Assembly: GCA_027314025.1 (NCBI GenBank)
Contig: DAHVCP010000056.1
Location: 1 to 61,130, forward strand
From: Acidobacteriota bacterium
Lineage (GTDB): Bacteria > Acidobacteriota > Terriglobia > Terriglobales > SCQP01
Direction: 5' to 3'
DNA length: 61,130 bases
Under the pieces are notes generated by a model. That model made no database searches. It saw only the letters and a list, made by a program, of their open reading frames with translations, and was not told the DNA's origin. Of the stretch, positions 1 through 8,579 are shown piece after piece; within the stretch, counting starts at the first letter, position 1, and every line of letters starts with the position of its first letter. The position numbers were made by a program, and so were the translations under genes.

Positions 1-2087
1 TGGATGGAGAAGGGATAGGAACCGGCGGCGGTGGGCGTGCCGCTGAGCTTGTCATTCGCGAAAGTCAGGCCCGTGGGATCGGTGCCCACCAAGGCATAAC
101 TGACCGGCGGTACGCCATTGATCGAGTTGAAAGAGGCGGAATAGGCGGCGCCCACGGTGCCATCCGGCACGCTGGTGGTGGTGATGGCGAATTGCGGCGC
201 GCCGGTCTCCTGCACGATCCAAAGACCGGAATTGATGTCGGTGACGGCGATATATTGCTGTCCGCCGACGGTGAACGGCGCCACGCCATACACCAGCGGC
301 GCGTCGGGATTGTTGACCCCCGGCGTCGAACCCTGCGGATCGGCGGTGGCGGGCGGAACGAACTGGGCCAGCACCGACGGCGTGCTCAGGGAACTGAGGT
401 CCAAATCCACCAGGCCGTTGGAAAACCAGGCGACATAGCCGCGCGGGTTCTGCGCGTCGCCGTTCCAGGCGACGCCGTGGGCGGAATAAATCCCCATGCC
501 CGGAAACAGGGAACCGGCGGCGGGGGAGGGGTCGGATTCGCTGGTGCTCAGCACGGCGCCGCCTGCCGGTTGCGGCGCGCTGCTGCTGGACAGGGTGTAG
601 CTGCGGACGAAGCCCCAGCCGGTGCTCGGCGTGAGATCCACGTCGGTGCCGCAAACCGATTGCGTATCGGGGTTCAGCGAGGTTGTGCCGGAGCCGCTCG
701 AGTTCGCGACTTTTTGCGAGGCGCAGACCAAATCGCTGATCAGCATTCCCGCGCCGTTGTCCACAGGGATGGCCTGATAGGTGTTGCCCTCCGGGCTGGA
801 GTAGAGAACGGTCTTGGACGCAGCGTATATGGTCGGATAAACGGTATGGCTCAGAACGATGCCGGAATTGGCGTCGCTGATGGCGGCGGGGTTGGAGACG
901 TTGAGAATGACCACGCCTTCATCCCAATAGCCCAGGTACGCCTGCTGGCCGTCCGACGACAGGCTGATGGTGTCCAAAAATACCCGCTGGTCTTGCCCGA
1001 CCTTCACGTCGCTCAGGTTGATGCCCAGCGCCTTGCCGATGCCCCAATTGCCAATCAACGTCGGCGCGCCGGGATTGGTGATGTTCAGTACTTGCAGGTC
1101 CCCGTACCCGGAGCCGCTGGCTTCGGCCTCGGGGACGGCCGCCAGCACATAGGCGGCGTTGCTTTCCGGCAGCACCGCGACCGAGCTGACGCCGTCGGCG
1201 CCGCCGCTGGCCCGTGCCGACCAGGAGCCGAGGAAGACGGGGCTCGCCGGGGTGCTCACGTTGTACAGCGCCACGCCCGTGTCCCCGGCGCTGGGGTCCG
1301 TCGCGGGGTCACAGGGCGCGATGGCCAGGGCCAGCAGATCGCCTTGGAAGCTGGGTGTATTCACGGTGGCGACGTTGCCGACCGGCTGATAGGAAGCGCC
1401 GCTGGGATTGGGAATGTTGGCCACCACTTGCGGATTGGTGGGATCGGCCAAGTTGACGACTTTGATGCTGTTCGTCGGGCAGGACCCCGGCACGCCGCGA
1501 TTGCCGATGTAGGCGTAGTTCTTGAAGACGGTGATGCCCGCATTTTGGCCGACGCCGCCGAGGTTATTCTGTCCGACCGCGGTGAGAGAAGCTGCCGGGG
1601 CCACGACGGTCAGCGTGAACGAGGCGGGAGAGGTGGTTTTCGGCGTCGGGGAGGTGCTATCCACGGCGATCACCGCGAAGGTAAACGTTCCGGTCTGGCT
1701 GGGGATGCCGCTGACGACGCCGTTGGAATCGTCCAGCGACAGGCCCGGCGGCAGGGAACTGCCGGTCGCCAGCTGGAACGTGATCGGCGTCTTGATGTTG
1801 AGGGCCTGAACCGGGATGGCGGGACTGACGGCAGGTGCGTCGGTCTGCAAGCCCATGGAAAACGGCGTTCCCTCAATGGTGGCGGGCAGAATGCCGCTGC
1901 AAATTTCCGTCAAGCCCGACTTGAAGCTGGTACTGGCCGAGTAGGTGCAGCCGTTGGCGATAAAAAACGGGTCCGGTGACGTCTTGATGGTGAGGGTGGG
2001 AGTGGAATTGCCGCAGGCGGTTAACAGGCCGCCGCCGACAGCGGCAACCAGTAGCGCCACGACCATACGCAGACCGACAGAACGCAT
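1..2087 (-). CDS. Secreted lipoprotein with putative-Ig and LVIVD-like repeats (partial, runs off left edge)
   Basis: The reading frame is open from the start at 2087 to the left edge, about 695 codons without a stop, so the C-terminus is missing. The N-terminus is a lipoprotein signal: a basic start (MRSVGLR), a hydrophobic stretch, then the lipobox LLTAC with Cys at about residue 25. Residues about 80-160 look like a He_PIG-type putative Ig domain (LPPGLSLD, VVSGIPSQTGTFTF). A second copy begins near the left edge (GTPTAAGSYPFSI). The middle carries repeats of the LVIVD/beta-propeller kind (VVNLADPTNP, LNITNPGAP, ILNVSNPA). It is probably a cell-surface binding or adhesion protein; substrate unknown. 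An in-frame ATG at 2129 would add 14 residues. I prefer 2087 because the signal peptide then has normal length. Confidence 0.75.
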   Translation of the reverse strand, partial: MRSVGLRMVVALLVAAVGGGLLTACGNSTPTLTIKTSPDPFFIANGCTYSASTSFKSGLTEICSGILPATIEGTPFSMGLQTDAPAVSPAIPVQALNIKTPITFQLATGSSLPPGLSLDDSNGVVSGIPSQTGTFTFAVIAVDSTSPTPKTTSPASFTLTVVAPAASLTAVGQNNLGGVGQNAGITVFKNYAYIGNRGVPGSCPTNSIKVVNLADPTNPQVVANIPNPSGASYQPVGNVATVNTPSFQGDLLALAIAPCDPATDPSAGDTGVALYNVSTPASPVFLGSWSARASGGADGVSSVAVLPESNAAYVLAAVPEAEASGSGYGDLQVLNITNPGAPTLIGNWGIGKALGINLSDVKVGQDQRVFLDTISLSSDGQQAYLGYWDEGVVILNVSNPAAISDANSGIVLSHTVYPTIYAASKTVLYSSPEGNTYQAIPVDNGAGMLISDLVCASQKVANSSGSGTTSLNPDTQSVCGTDVDLTPSTGWGFVRSYTLSSSSAPQPAGGAVLSTSESDPSPAAGSLFPGMGIYSAHGVAWNGDAQNPRGYVAWFSNGLVDLDLSSLSTPSVLAQFVPPATADPQGSTPGVNNPDAPLVYGVAPFTVGGQQYIAVTDINSGLWIVQETGAPQFAITTTSVPDGTVGAAYSASFNSINGVPPVSYALVGTDPTGLTFANDKLSGTPTAAGSYPFSI

Positions 2088-2185
2088 GAAAATCCGGGCG
2101 AGCCGAACCGGCTGAGCGGCTTTCGTCATGAGCAAGCGCCGCCCCCAGCCGACGCACAGAACTTTCCTAAGCTACTGTAATTTTC

Positions 2186-2210
2186 GCGGCGCGGTCAATG
2201 GGCGCGCCGC
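2186..2210. other. GC-rich inverted repeat between purH and the lipoprotein gene
   Basis: Perfect 8-bp arms GCGGCGCG and CGCGCCGC enclose a 9-nt loop. It lies 22 bp past the purH stop codon and upstream of the lipoprotein gene. It has no T-tract, so it is only a weak terminator candidate. Confidence 0.3.
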
Positions 2211-2232
2211 CACAGCGGCGGATCAACTGGAA

Positions 2233-3786
2233 TTAGTGGCGAAAATGACGCCGGCCGGTGAGCACCATGGCCAGCCCCAATCGGTCGCAGGCGGCGATGG
2301 ACTCGGCGTCCTTGACCGAGCCGCCCGGCTGAATGACCGCGGTGATGCCGTGGCGGGCCGCCTCTTCGATGCTGTCGGGGAACGGGAAGAAGGCGTCACT
2401 GGCCAGCACCGAGCCCGCCAGCGGCAGTTGCGCCTTCAAGGCGGCGATCTTGACCGCGTCCACGCGGCTCATCTGGCCGGCGCCGACGGCGACGGTCTGG
2501 CCGGGCCGGGCGAATACGATGGCGTTGCTCTTCACATGCTTGGCCACGACCCAGCCAAAGCGCAACGCCTCCAGTTCCTCTTGGGTGGGCGGGCGCCGGG
2601 TCACGACTTTGAGCTGCTCCAGGTCGGGCAGCCCCTGGTCTTGATCCTGGAGCAGCCAGCCGCCGGAGATTTGCTTGAGGTGATAGCGCTGCGGCGGAGC
2701 GGGCGGGCGCAACGCAACCAGCCGCAAGTTTGTTTTGGCGGCCAAAATTTCCCGCGCCTCCGGCGTGTAGCCGGGGGCGGCGATGCACTCGACGAAAAGC
2801 TCGCGCATGGCGCGGGCGGCAGCGGCATCCAGCGGGCGGTTGACGCCGATCACGCTGCCGAAGGCGGAGACGGGATCGCAGGCCAGGGCCCGGGCATAGG
2901 CTGCGGCCAGGTCCGCGCCAGTGGCGCAGCCGGCGGGGTTGGTGTGCTTGATGATGGCCACGGCGGGGGCGGTGAATTCCTGCGCTAGATCCCAGCAGGC
3001 CTGGAGGTCCACCAGGTTGTTAAAGGAAAGTTCCTTGCCTTGCAGCGGTTCGGCATGGGCTAATCCGCCGTGGACCGCCGGGTCGGCGTAGAGGGCGGCG
3101 TGCTGGTGGGGGTTCTCGCCGTACCGCAGGTCGCGGCGTTTCTCGCCGCGCAGGTGCAGCGAGTTGGGAAATGCCGCCTCCGGCGCCGGTGCGCCGTGCG
3201 CGTCGCGGCCGGCCAGCGTGGCGGCGATGGCGGCGTCATAGGCGGCGGTGCGGGCATAGGCCTTCTGCGCCAGGCGCCAGCGGGTGGCGAGGGACGTCTC
3301 GCCATGGCTTTCGATCTCCGCGGCGACGCCGGCGTAATCCTCGGGCGTGGTGATGACCGTCACGGCGGAGAAGTTCTTGGCGGCCGATCGGATCATCGCC
3401 GGACCGCCGATATCTATGTTCTCGATCAGATCCTCGAAGCTGGCGCCCGGCCGGCCGGCCGTGGCTTCGAAGGGATAGAGGTTCACGGCAATGAGCGCAA
3501 TCGGGGCGATGCCATGGGCGGCGATCTGCTCCAGGTGCGACGGCTGGTCACGGCGCGCCAACAGCCCGCCATGCACCGCCGGGTGCAGCGTCTTCACCCG
3601 GCCATCGAGCATTTCGGGGAAGCCGGTGAGTTCGGCGACATCGCGCACCGCGAGCCTGGCATCACGCAACGTCCGCGCGCTGCCGCCGGTGGATACCAGC
3701 CCGAAGCCGGCGGCGGTCAGGCGGCGGGCGAATTCCACCAGGCCGGTTTTGTCGGAAACCGAGAGCAGGGCAAGGCGTGCAGGCAT
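2233..3786 (-). CDS. purH: Bifunctional AICAR formyltransferase / IMP cyclohydrolase
   Basis: It catalyses the last two steps of de novo IMP synthesis: 10-formyl-THF-dependent formylation of AICAR, then ring closure of FAICAR. The N-terminal MGS-like cyclohydrolase domain (residues 1 to about 130) opens with LLSVSDKTGLVEFA and has the phosphate-binding STGGSA and the KTLHP motif (Lys65). The formyltransferase domain follows, with the catalytic Lys280-His281 in IIKHTNPAGCATG, then SNAIVFARPGQTVAVGAGQMSR near the end of the fold. At 517 residues it has normal family length. The start is the only one that gives the complete first beta strand. It is followed by the lipoprotein gene on the same strand and preceded by a conserved protein; it does not sit in a purine operon here. 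Assignment is secure. Confidence 0.97.
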   Translation of the reverse strand: MPARLALLSVSDKTGLVEFARRLTAAGFGLVSTGGSARTLRDARLAVRDVAELTGFPEMLDGRVKTLHPAVHGGLLARRDQPSHLEQIAAHGIAPIALIAVNLYPFEATAGRPGASFEDLIENIDIGGPAMIRSAAKNFSAVTVITTPEDYAGVAAEIESHGETSLATRWRLAQKAYARTAAYDAAIAATLAGRDAHGAPAPEAAFPNSLHLRGEKRRDLRYGENPHQHAALYADPAVHGGLAHAEPLQGKELSFNNLVDLQACWDLAQEFTAPAVAIIKHTNPAGCATGADLAAAYARALACDPVSAFGSVIGVNRPLDAAAARAMRELFVECIAAPGYTPEAREILAAKTNLRLVALRPPAPPQRYHLKQISGGWLLQDQDQGLPDLEQLKVVTRRPPTQEELEALRFGWVVAKHVKSNAIVFARPGQTVAVGAGQMSRVDAVKIAALKAQLPLAGSVLASDAFFPFPDSIEEAARHGITAVIQPGGSVKDAESIAACDRLGLAMVLTGRRHFRH

Positions 3787-3842
3787 GGAAAGACCATGCT
3801 AGCAAGACCGGGCGGGAAGCAGGGTCCTGGGCCCGGATGGGC

Positions 3843-4424
3843 CTAGCGGCGCGGCTTCAGGCGCAGCTTGACGCGGCCATCCTCGAGCGTGACGCTGGCT
3901 TGCACGTTGGCGGCATGTTCGCGCTGGCGTACGGCCTCGGCTTGCCGCTCGACCAATGTGCGGAAGCGGTCAAAATCCGCGCCGGAAGCCGGGGCGCCGC
4001 TGCTGCGTTCCTGGGCCTTTTGGAAGGCGGAGTAGAGCCGCTCGATGTTGGCCGCGTCCACCTCGGCGCCATGGCCCAATTCCACGTAGCAGGGCTGGCC
4101 CAAGGCCACGGAACGGGAGGACTCCCCGGCGCCGGCGACGGCCAATAGGCGGTCGCTGGGCCGCCGCCAGCCGTCCTCTTTCAATTCCATCTTGCGCCGC
4201 CACAGGCTTTTGAACACGGCGTAACGCTGCTGTAGCTGATTGCAGCGGTATCGCTGGGAAAATTTCAGCGCGGGGTTCTCGCTCAGGATGCGAAAATAGT
4301 TCTCCACCCGCCATTGCAGGTCAGCGGACGGGCGCTTCTTGCTGCCCCCGAAAAAAGCGTCGTACTCGACCCCCAGGCGGCGGATCCCTTCCTCGGTTTG
4401 GTCCAGCATTTCCTCTGCGGTCAT
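3843..4424 (-). CDS. Conserved protein of the MXAN_5187 C-terminal-domain type
   Basis: This 193-residue soluble protein has no signal peptide or membrane segment. The N-terminal half contains the pattern FFGGSKKRPSADL, a helix with LSENPALKFSQRYRCNQLQQ, then RYAVFKSLWRRK. I recognise this as the short conserved domain known from the C-terminus of Myxococcus MXAN_5187 and from many acidobacterial proteins of unknown function. The C-terminal third is charged (FRTLVERQAEAVRQREHAA) and ends in a basic LRLKPRR. The function is unknown; a role in regulation has been suggested only by the domain's occurrence in regulatory proteins. It is divergent from the thiolase gene, with 84 bp between the two starts. 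Confidence 0.7.
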   Translation of the reverse strand: MTAEEMLDQTEEGIRRLGVEYDAFFGGSKKRPSADLQWRVENYFRILSENPALKFSQRYRCNQLQQRYAVFKSLWRRKMELKEDGWRRPSDRLLAVAGAGESSRSVALGQPCYVELGHGAEVDAANIERLYSAFQKAQERSSGAPASGADFDRFRTLVERQAEAVRQREHAANVQASVTLEDGRVKLRLKPRR

Positions 4425-4508
4425 GACCCGAGCCTCGATACGCTTTCGGCCAATATACTAAACGAAGCACCGGGCCGAACAATACCTGTCCGGGAGTACC
4501 GTAACTGA
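4425..4508. promoter_or_regulatory. Divergent promoter region
   Basis: These 84 bp separate two divergently read genes and are less GC-rich than the surroundings. A plus-strand TATACT at 4454-4459 resembles a -10 box for the thiolase gene. I could not find a convincing -35 at 16-18 bp. A GGGAG at 4492-4496 could act as a ribosome binding site for the ATG at 4509, with rather long spacing. Confidence 0.35.
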
Positions 4509-5684
4509 ATGGATGTCGTCCTGCTGAGCGCGGTACGGACGCCAATTGGCCGCTTTGGCGGAGCCTTGCGGCAGCAGACCGCGGCGGCGTTGGGCGCGGC
4601 GGCGGCCCGTGCTGCGCTGGAACGCGCGGGGGTGGCGCCGGAGCAAGTCGAGGAGACGATTTTTGGCCACGCCCGCCAAGCCGGTGGCGGGCCCAATGTC
4701 GCCCGCCAAATTGGCCGCCGGGCCGGGGTGTTGGATCGGGCGCCGGCCTTCACGGTCAATCAAGCCTGCGCTTCCGGCCTACAGGCGCTGGCGCTCGCCG
4801 CGCAGGCGATCGAGTTGCAACGGCGCGAATGTGTCCTGGCCGGTGGGACCGAAGCGATGAGCCGCATTCCCTACCTGGCCGAAACCGTGCGCTGGGGCGG
4901 CAAGATCGGGCCGCAACCATTGGTGGACGCCATGGTTCGCGATGGCTATTTTTGCCCGCTGGCCGAGATGATGATGGGCGAAACCGCGGAGTTGCTGGCG
5001 CGGGAAGCGGAGATCAGCCGGTCGGAACAGGACGCCTATGCCCTGCGTTCGCACCAGCGGGCGGTGGCGGCGCAGAGGAGTGGCGACTTCCAGCCCGAGA
5101 TGGCGCCGGTGACGTTGGCGGATGGAACCGTGGTGGGCGCCGACGAGCATCCGCGGCCGGATACTAGCGCGGAGCGACTGGCGCGCTTGCCGCCGGTATT
5201 CGTGCCCGCCGCGGAGGGCGGCACCGTCACGGCGGGCAACGCCAGCGGCATCGCCGACGGCGCGGCCGCGCTGGTGGTGGCCAGCAGCGCGTTCGCCGCC
5301 CGCCATGGGCTTCGGCCCATTGCCCGTCTGCACGGCGTGGCGGCGGCGGGGGTTGATCCCCGCCGCATGGGCTTGGGGCCCGTGCCGGCGACAGCGGCGG
5401 TGCTGGGCCGGTTGGGGATGCGGCTGGAGCAGATGGACCTTCTCGAGATGAATGAAGCTTTCGCCGCTCAGGTGCTGGCTTGCGACCGGGAGATGCGGCT
5501 GGATCCGGAAAAATTGAATGTGGCGGGCGGTGCGATCGCCTTGGGCCACCCGACCGGATGCAGTGGGGCAAGGATCGTCGTGACGCTGCTGCACGCGCTG
5601 CGCCGCCGCTCCGGCCGTTGGGGCCTGGCCACGCTGTGCGCATCCGGTGGGATGGGATTGGCGGCGGTCGTGGAGCGGGTATGA
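4509..5684 (+). CDS. Thiolase (acetyl-CoA C-acyltransferase)
   Basis: This is a thiolase-family enzyme that condenses or cleaves acyl-CoA and acetyl-CoA in the cytosol. The catalytic residues are all visible: nucleophilic Cys87 in NQACASG, the NEAFAAQ loop, His347 in GHPTGCSG and the second Cys377 in LCASGGMG. Its 391 residues match biosynthetic and degradative thiolases. Sequence alone does not say whether it acts in beta-oxidation, acetoacetyl-CoA formation or another pathway. No acyl-CoA dehydrogenase or hydroxyacyl dehydrogenase lies nearby, so context does not help. The gene stands alone and converges with the frameshifted DUF4142 gene, with 19 bp between the two stops. Confidence 0.93.
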   Translation: MDVVLLSAVRTPIGRFGGALRQQTAAALGAAAARAALERAGVAPEQVEETIFGHARQAGGGPNVARQIGRRAGVLDRAPAFTVNQACASGLQALALAAQAIELQRRECVLAGGTEAMSRIPYLAETVRWGGKIGPQPLVDAMVRDGYFCPLAEMMMGETAELLAREAEISRSEQDAYALRSHQRAVAAQRSGDFQPEMAPVTLADGTVVGADEHPRPDTSAERLARLPPVFVPAAEGGTVTAGNASGIADGAAALVVASSAFAARHGLRPIARLHGVAAAGVDPRRMGLGPVPATAAVLGRLGMRLEQMDLLEMNEAFAAQVLACDREMRLDPEKLNVAGGAIALGHPTGCSGARIVVTLLHALRRRSGRWGLATLCASGGMGLAAVVERV

Positions 5685-5703
5685 CATGGGCGCACCGCCC
5701 AGC

Positions 5704-6332
5704 CTAGGGCGGGGCAGCCGTGGCGCGAGTCCGGGGCGTGGGCTGCGCCTGGGAAACGGCGGCCGGGAAGTCGTAATTGGGCGGCAAGTAGCCGCGCGAG
5801 GGTAGTCCCATGGCCATTCCGCCGGCAATGAGGGGGCGCATTTGCCAGGCGGCTTGCAGGTGCTCGGCGGCAATGGACCTCCAGCGGCGACTGAAGGCTG
5901 CCAATGGAACTTGCGTCAGGCCGCCGCGCATGCGCGCAATGCGCGTACGGATCTCCACGTCGGCTTCGGCCGTGGCGTAGAGATACTCGCGGTCGGAGGT
6001 GGCGCCGTCCAGCGTAAGCGGCTGCGCAAGTTCTGCCAAGCTTGCAAGCCCGCGGGGCTGATGTATGCGGGCTGATGGGTTTGCGCCGCTAGGGCGCGGA
6101 TTTGCCGCTCCGCCTGGCGGTACAGGCGCTCGGTCGCGCGGGCGAAACGGCGGGTGCGGGGCAGGCTGGCTTTTGCCCGCATCAGCTGGGCGGTTTGCCA
6201 CTGCCCTCGCGCAAACGTCGCCCACGCGCTCAGGACGGCGGCGTTGGAGGGCAACGGGGGACGCGGAATGGCCCCCATCATGGCCAAGGCGAAACCACCC
6301 AGCAAGCCCGTGGAGACGAGTCGGTGACGCAT
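5704..6332 (-). pseudogene. DUF4142-like exported protein interrupted by a frameshift
   Basis: The start at 6332 gives a signal peptide (MRHRLVSTGLLGGFALAMMG) and a helical segment with AWATFARGQWQTAQLMRAK and RFARATERLYRQAERQIRALA, which resembles the first half of a DUF4142 helical bundle. The matching second half (DGATSDREYLYATAEADVE, then FSRRWRSIAAEHLQAAWQM) is in another frame and ends at 5704. Moving between frames needs one extra base. A G4 tract at 6054-6057 is the natural place; with five G the frame becomes continuous over 630 bp and gives 209 residues. It may be a real pseudogene or phase-variable gene, or a single-base sequencing or assembly error. It follows the intact DUF4142 paralogue, from which a terminator separates it. 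The family assignment is by pattern and is moderate. Confidence 0.55.
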
Positions 6333-6352
6333 GGGAACCGGAACCCAAGGGC

Positions 6353-6386
6353 AGAAAACCGGGCGGGCCGAATCGGGCCCGCCCGG
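6353..6386 (-). terminator. Rho-independent terminator after the intact DUF4142 gene
   Basis: Perfect 11-bp arms (CCGGGCGGGCC and GGCCCGCCCGG) enclose a 6-nt loop at 6359-6386. On the minus strand the hairpin is followed at once by TTTTCT. It sits 36 bp past the stop codon of the upstream gene and ahead of the frameshifted DUF4142 gene. It is the clearest intrinsic terminator in the window. Confidence 0.8.
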
Positions 6387-6421
6387 AGGACCGCAGTGGC
6401 GCGTTGGCGCAAGAAGCTAGG

Positions 6422-7399
6422 TTACGCCTGGCTGCGCCGCCACCGTTTGGCGCCGAGGCCCAGGCCGGTCAGGCCCGCTCCGGCCAGCACCAGCAGGCCC
6501 AAGGGGCTGCCGGTGGCCGGCATGCCGGCCTTGCGGCTAGGCGTGGCGGCCGCGGCGGGGGGCTGGCCGGCGGCAGGCTTTTGGCCCGCGGGCGCTGGCT
6601 GCGCGTTGGCGGGCGGCGGCGTCGCCGGCTTGCCTTGCTGCTGCTGGGCGGCATTGTTCTGCGCGCCGTTTTGGCTGCTGGTTTGCCCGGCGTTCTGCCC
6701 GGCGTTCTGCCACGCCATTGCCCCCAGGTCGTAAGGCCGGTGCTCATACCGCGGCTCATTCAGCACCTGATGCGGCGGCTGAGCCTTGCTGGCGGGCTCA
6801 CCGGCCGCCGGGCCCCCCATTTCCGCGATCACCGTCCGGGCATGGCGCTCGTGCTTTTCCAGCATGGGAATGTATTTGTCCGTGATGTACTTGCGCAGGC
6901 TGGGGACCGTGATTTTGGATTCCAAGCGCCGCATCACATGAATGGCGCGGGCATGCCCCTTGACTTCCTGGTGCACGTAGGCAGTTTCGGCTTTGTAGGC
7001 CGACATTTTTTCCAGCCGGCTAGCCATGTGCTGCGCCTTCCGGTGCATGGATGGATCCACGGCCAGGGTGAGGCGATTGTCGGCGGCGATGCCGCGCAAT
7101 TTGCCCTGGGAACTCTTGTGGTTGTCCTTGAGCATCTTGGCGAAGTCCCGCACCTTGGCGTTCTGCGCCTTGCTTTCCATCATGGAGGCGGCGTGAATTT
7201 CATCCTCATTGATGGTGTTCATCAGCGTGACGGCACGCTGGTTGGGGTTGGCGGCCGAGGCCGGATTGGCGGCGGCCGAGGACTGGGAACCGGGGCCGCT
7301 CGCTGCGTTCTGGCCGTGGGCGAACAGCGGCAAGCCGCTCATGGCCGCCGCCAGCACCGCCGCCAGCGCTAGATGCGATCCCCGCACTGCATGCGTCAT
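6422..7399 (-). CDS. DUF4142 exported protein with Pro/Ala-rich region and LPXTG-like C-terminal tail
   Basis: The start at 7399 is set by GGAGG six bases upstream; a longer frame to 7507 lacks such a site. The 325-residue product has a signal peptide (about residues 1-29, ending LPLFAHGQN), then a DUF4142-type helical domain (NEDEIHAASMMESKAQNAKV, VRDFAKMLKDNHKSSQGKL, LRKYITDKYIPMLEKHE). A Gln/Ala/Pro-rich linker follows. The extreme C-terminus, residues about 293-325, reads MPATG, then a hydrophobic stretch, then KRWRR, which is the layout of a sortase or exosortase-type sorting signal. DUF4142 proteins are exported, of unknown biochemical role and often stress related. The tail suggests envelope anchoring or processing, but no sortase gene is in the window. 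Confidence 0.82.
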   Translation of the reverse strand: MTHAVRGSHLALAAVLAAAMSGLPLFAHGQNAASGPGSQSSAAANPASAANPNQRAVTLMNTINEDEIHAASMMESKAQNAKVRDFAKMLKDNHKSSQGKLRGIAADNRLTLAVDPSMHRKAQHMASRLEKMSAYKAETAYVHQEVKGHARAIHVMRRLESKITVPSLRKYITDKYIPMLEKHERHARTVIAEMGGPAAGEPASKAQPPHQVLNEPRYEHRPYDLGAMAWQNAGQNAGQTSSQNGAQNNAAQQQQGKPATPPPANAQPAPAGQKPAAGQPPAAAATPSRKAGMPATGSPLGLLVLAGAGLTGLGLGAKRWRRSQA

Positions 7400-7522
7400 A
7401 AAATGCCTCCGAAGGACCGGGAGCGGTCCTTGGCCGTGGGATGGCCGGGGCGGCGAAAAAGATGGTTGTTCGCTGGCGGGGCGGGGCCAGAGCGGATTTG
7501 TGTCCACGCCGGCCCGCGCCGG

Positions 7523-8383
7523 CTAGCCCCACTTGAGCTTGTTTTTGAGCACGTCGAAAAAGGAATACTCGGGCAGGCGGACCAGGTTCACGCAATGCGC
7601 GCTTTGCTCGCAGGTGACGCGGTCGCCGGCGGCCAGTTCCAAGCCTTCCTGGCCATCCAGCGTCAGGTAGGTGGCGTCGGCGGGGGCGCGCAGCAGGACT
7701 TCCACTCGGGAGGTGTCGCGGACAATCAAAGGGCGGTTGGTCAGCGTGTGCGGGCAGATGGGCGTGATGACCAGGGCCTTGACGCGCGGATCCAGCACCG
7801 GCCCGCCGGCGCTGAGGGAATACGCGGTGGAGCCGGTGGCGGTCGAGATGATCAGGCCGTCGGCGCGATACGCGGAGACCGCCTCGCCGTCAATATGCAG
7901 ATCGAAATGGACGATGCGGGCCAGCGCGCCCTTGCCGATGACGGCTTCGTTCCAGGCGTCGCCGCGCAGCAAGCACTCGCTGCCGCGCCAAACGGCGGCG
8001 GCCAGCCGGTGGCGGCGGTCCTCGCGAAATTGGCCGGCCAGAATGGCCTCAAGGCTGGGGTAGAGATGCGTGGCGGGGATTTCCGTCAGGAAGCCTAGCG
8101 TGCCCAAATTGACGCCGAGCAGGGGCGTGTCGGCGCCTTCCGGCGTGGCGCCCAGCAGGCGAGCCACGCGCAGCAGCGTGCCGTCGCCGCCCAGGACGAT
8201 GGCCAGTTTGGGGGGCGTCCCGGTCCAGTCCTCGCGCGCGCCGCCGAGGCCGGCGGCATCGGCGGTGGAGGTGTCCATTTCCACGGTGTAATTGCGCCGC
8301 CGCAGCCAGCGGATCAATTCCGGCGCCACCTCCGCCACCACGGCGTTGCCGGGCTTGGAAAAAATGCCGATGTGTTCCGCCAT
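7523..8383 (-). CDS. nadK: NAD kinase
   Basis: It phosphorylates NAD to NADP using ATP or polyphosphate, in the cytosol. The key motifs are present: GGDGT at residues 65-69, NE at 145-146 in DAWNEAVIG, and the glycine-rich loop TATGSTAYSLSAGGP from about residue 181. It has 286 residues, normal for bacterial NAD kinases. The start is the first in-frame Met, followed by the typical first beta strand HIGIFSKPG. It lies between the GH3 gene and the DUF4142 gene on the same strand, with gaps of 196 and 123 bp, so it is probably transcribed alone. Confidence 0.95.
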   Translation of the reverse strand: MAEHIGIFSKPGNAVVAEVAPELIRWLRRRNYTVEMDTSTADAAGLGGAREDWTGTPPKLAIVLGGDGTLLRVARLLGATPEGADTPLLGVNLGTLGFLTEIPATHLYPSLEAILAGQFREDRRHRLAAAVWRGSECLLRGDAWNEAVIGKGALARIVHFDLHIDGEAVSAYRADGLIISTATGSTAYSLSAGGPVLDPRVKALVITPICPHTLTNRPLIVRDTSRVEVLLRAPADATYLTLDGQEGLELAAGDRVTCEQSAHCVNLVRLPEYSFFDVLKNKLKWG

Positions 8384-8476
8384 CTGCTTAGGATAGTGCG
8401 GCTCGGAACGGCGGGCGTCGGGACGGCGCGGCGGATGCCGCGGCCCGGGCTAGCCCGGCTCCGGGGCGCGGCGTGC

Positions 8477-8499
8477 CGTTGGGCCGACTGCGCCCAACG
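8477..8499. other. Inverted repeat in the GH3-nadK intergenic region
   Basis: Perfect 8-bp arms CGTTGGGC and GCCCAACG enclose a 7-nt loop. A separate 14-bp palindrome CCGGGCTAGCCCGG lies at 8445-8458. Both are in the 196 bp between the GH3 stop and the nadK start. There is no T-tract, so terminator function is only possible, and an operator for nadK is an alternative. Confidence 0.35.
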
Positions 8500-8579
8500 T
8501 GAATTGGGTTCGGCAGGGAAAATTCCGGCCCGCGCCGCCGGACGAGGCGGGATCGCCGCCGCCCTAGGGGGCACGACGG

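Noticed and set aside
192-1979. Long plus-strand open frame opposite the lipoprotein gene
   Set aside because: It is an antisense shadow: composition is Arg/Gly/Ala/His-rich without any family pattern, while the minus frame has a signal peptide and domains.
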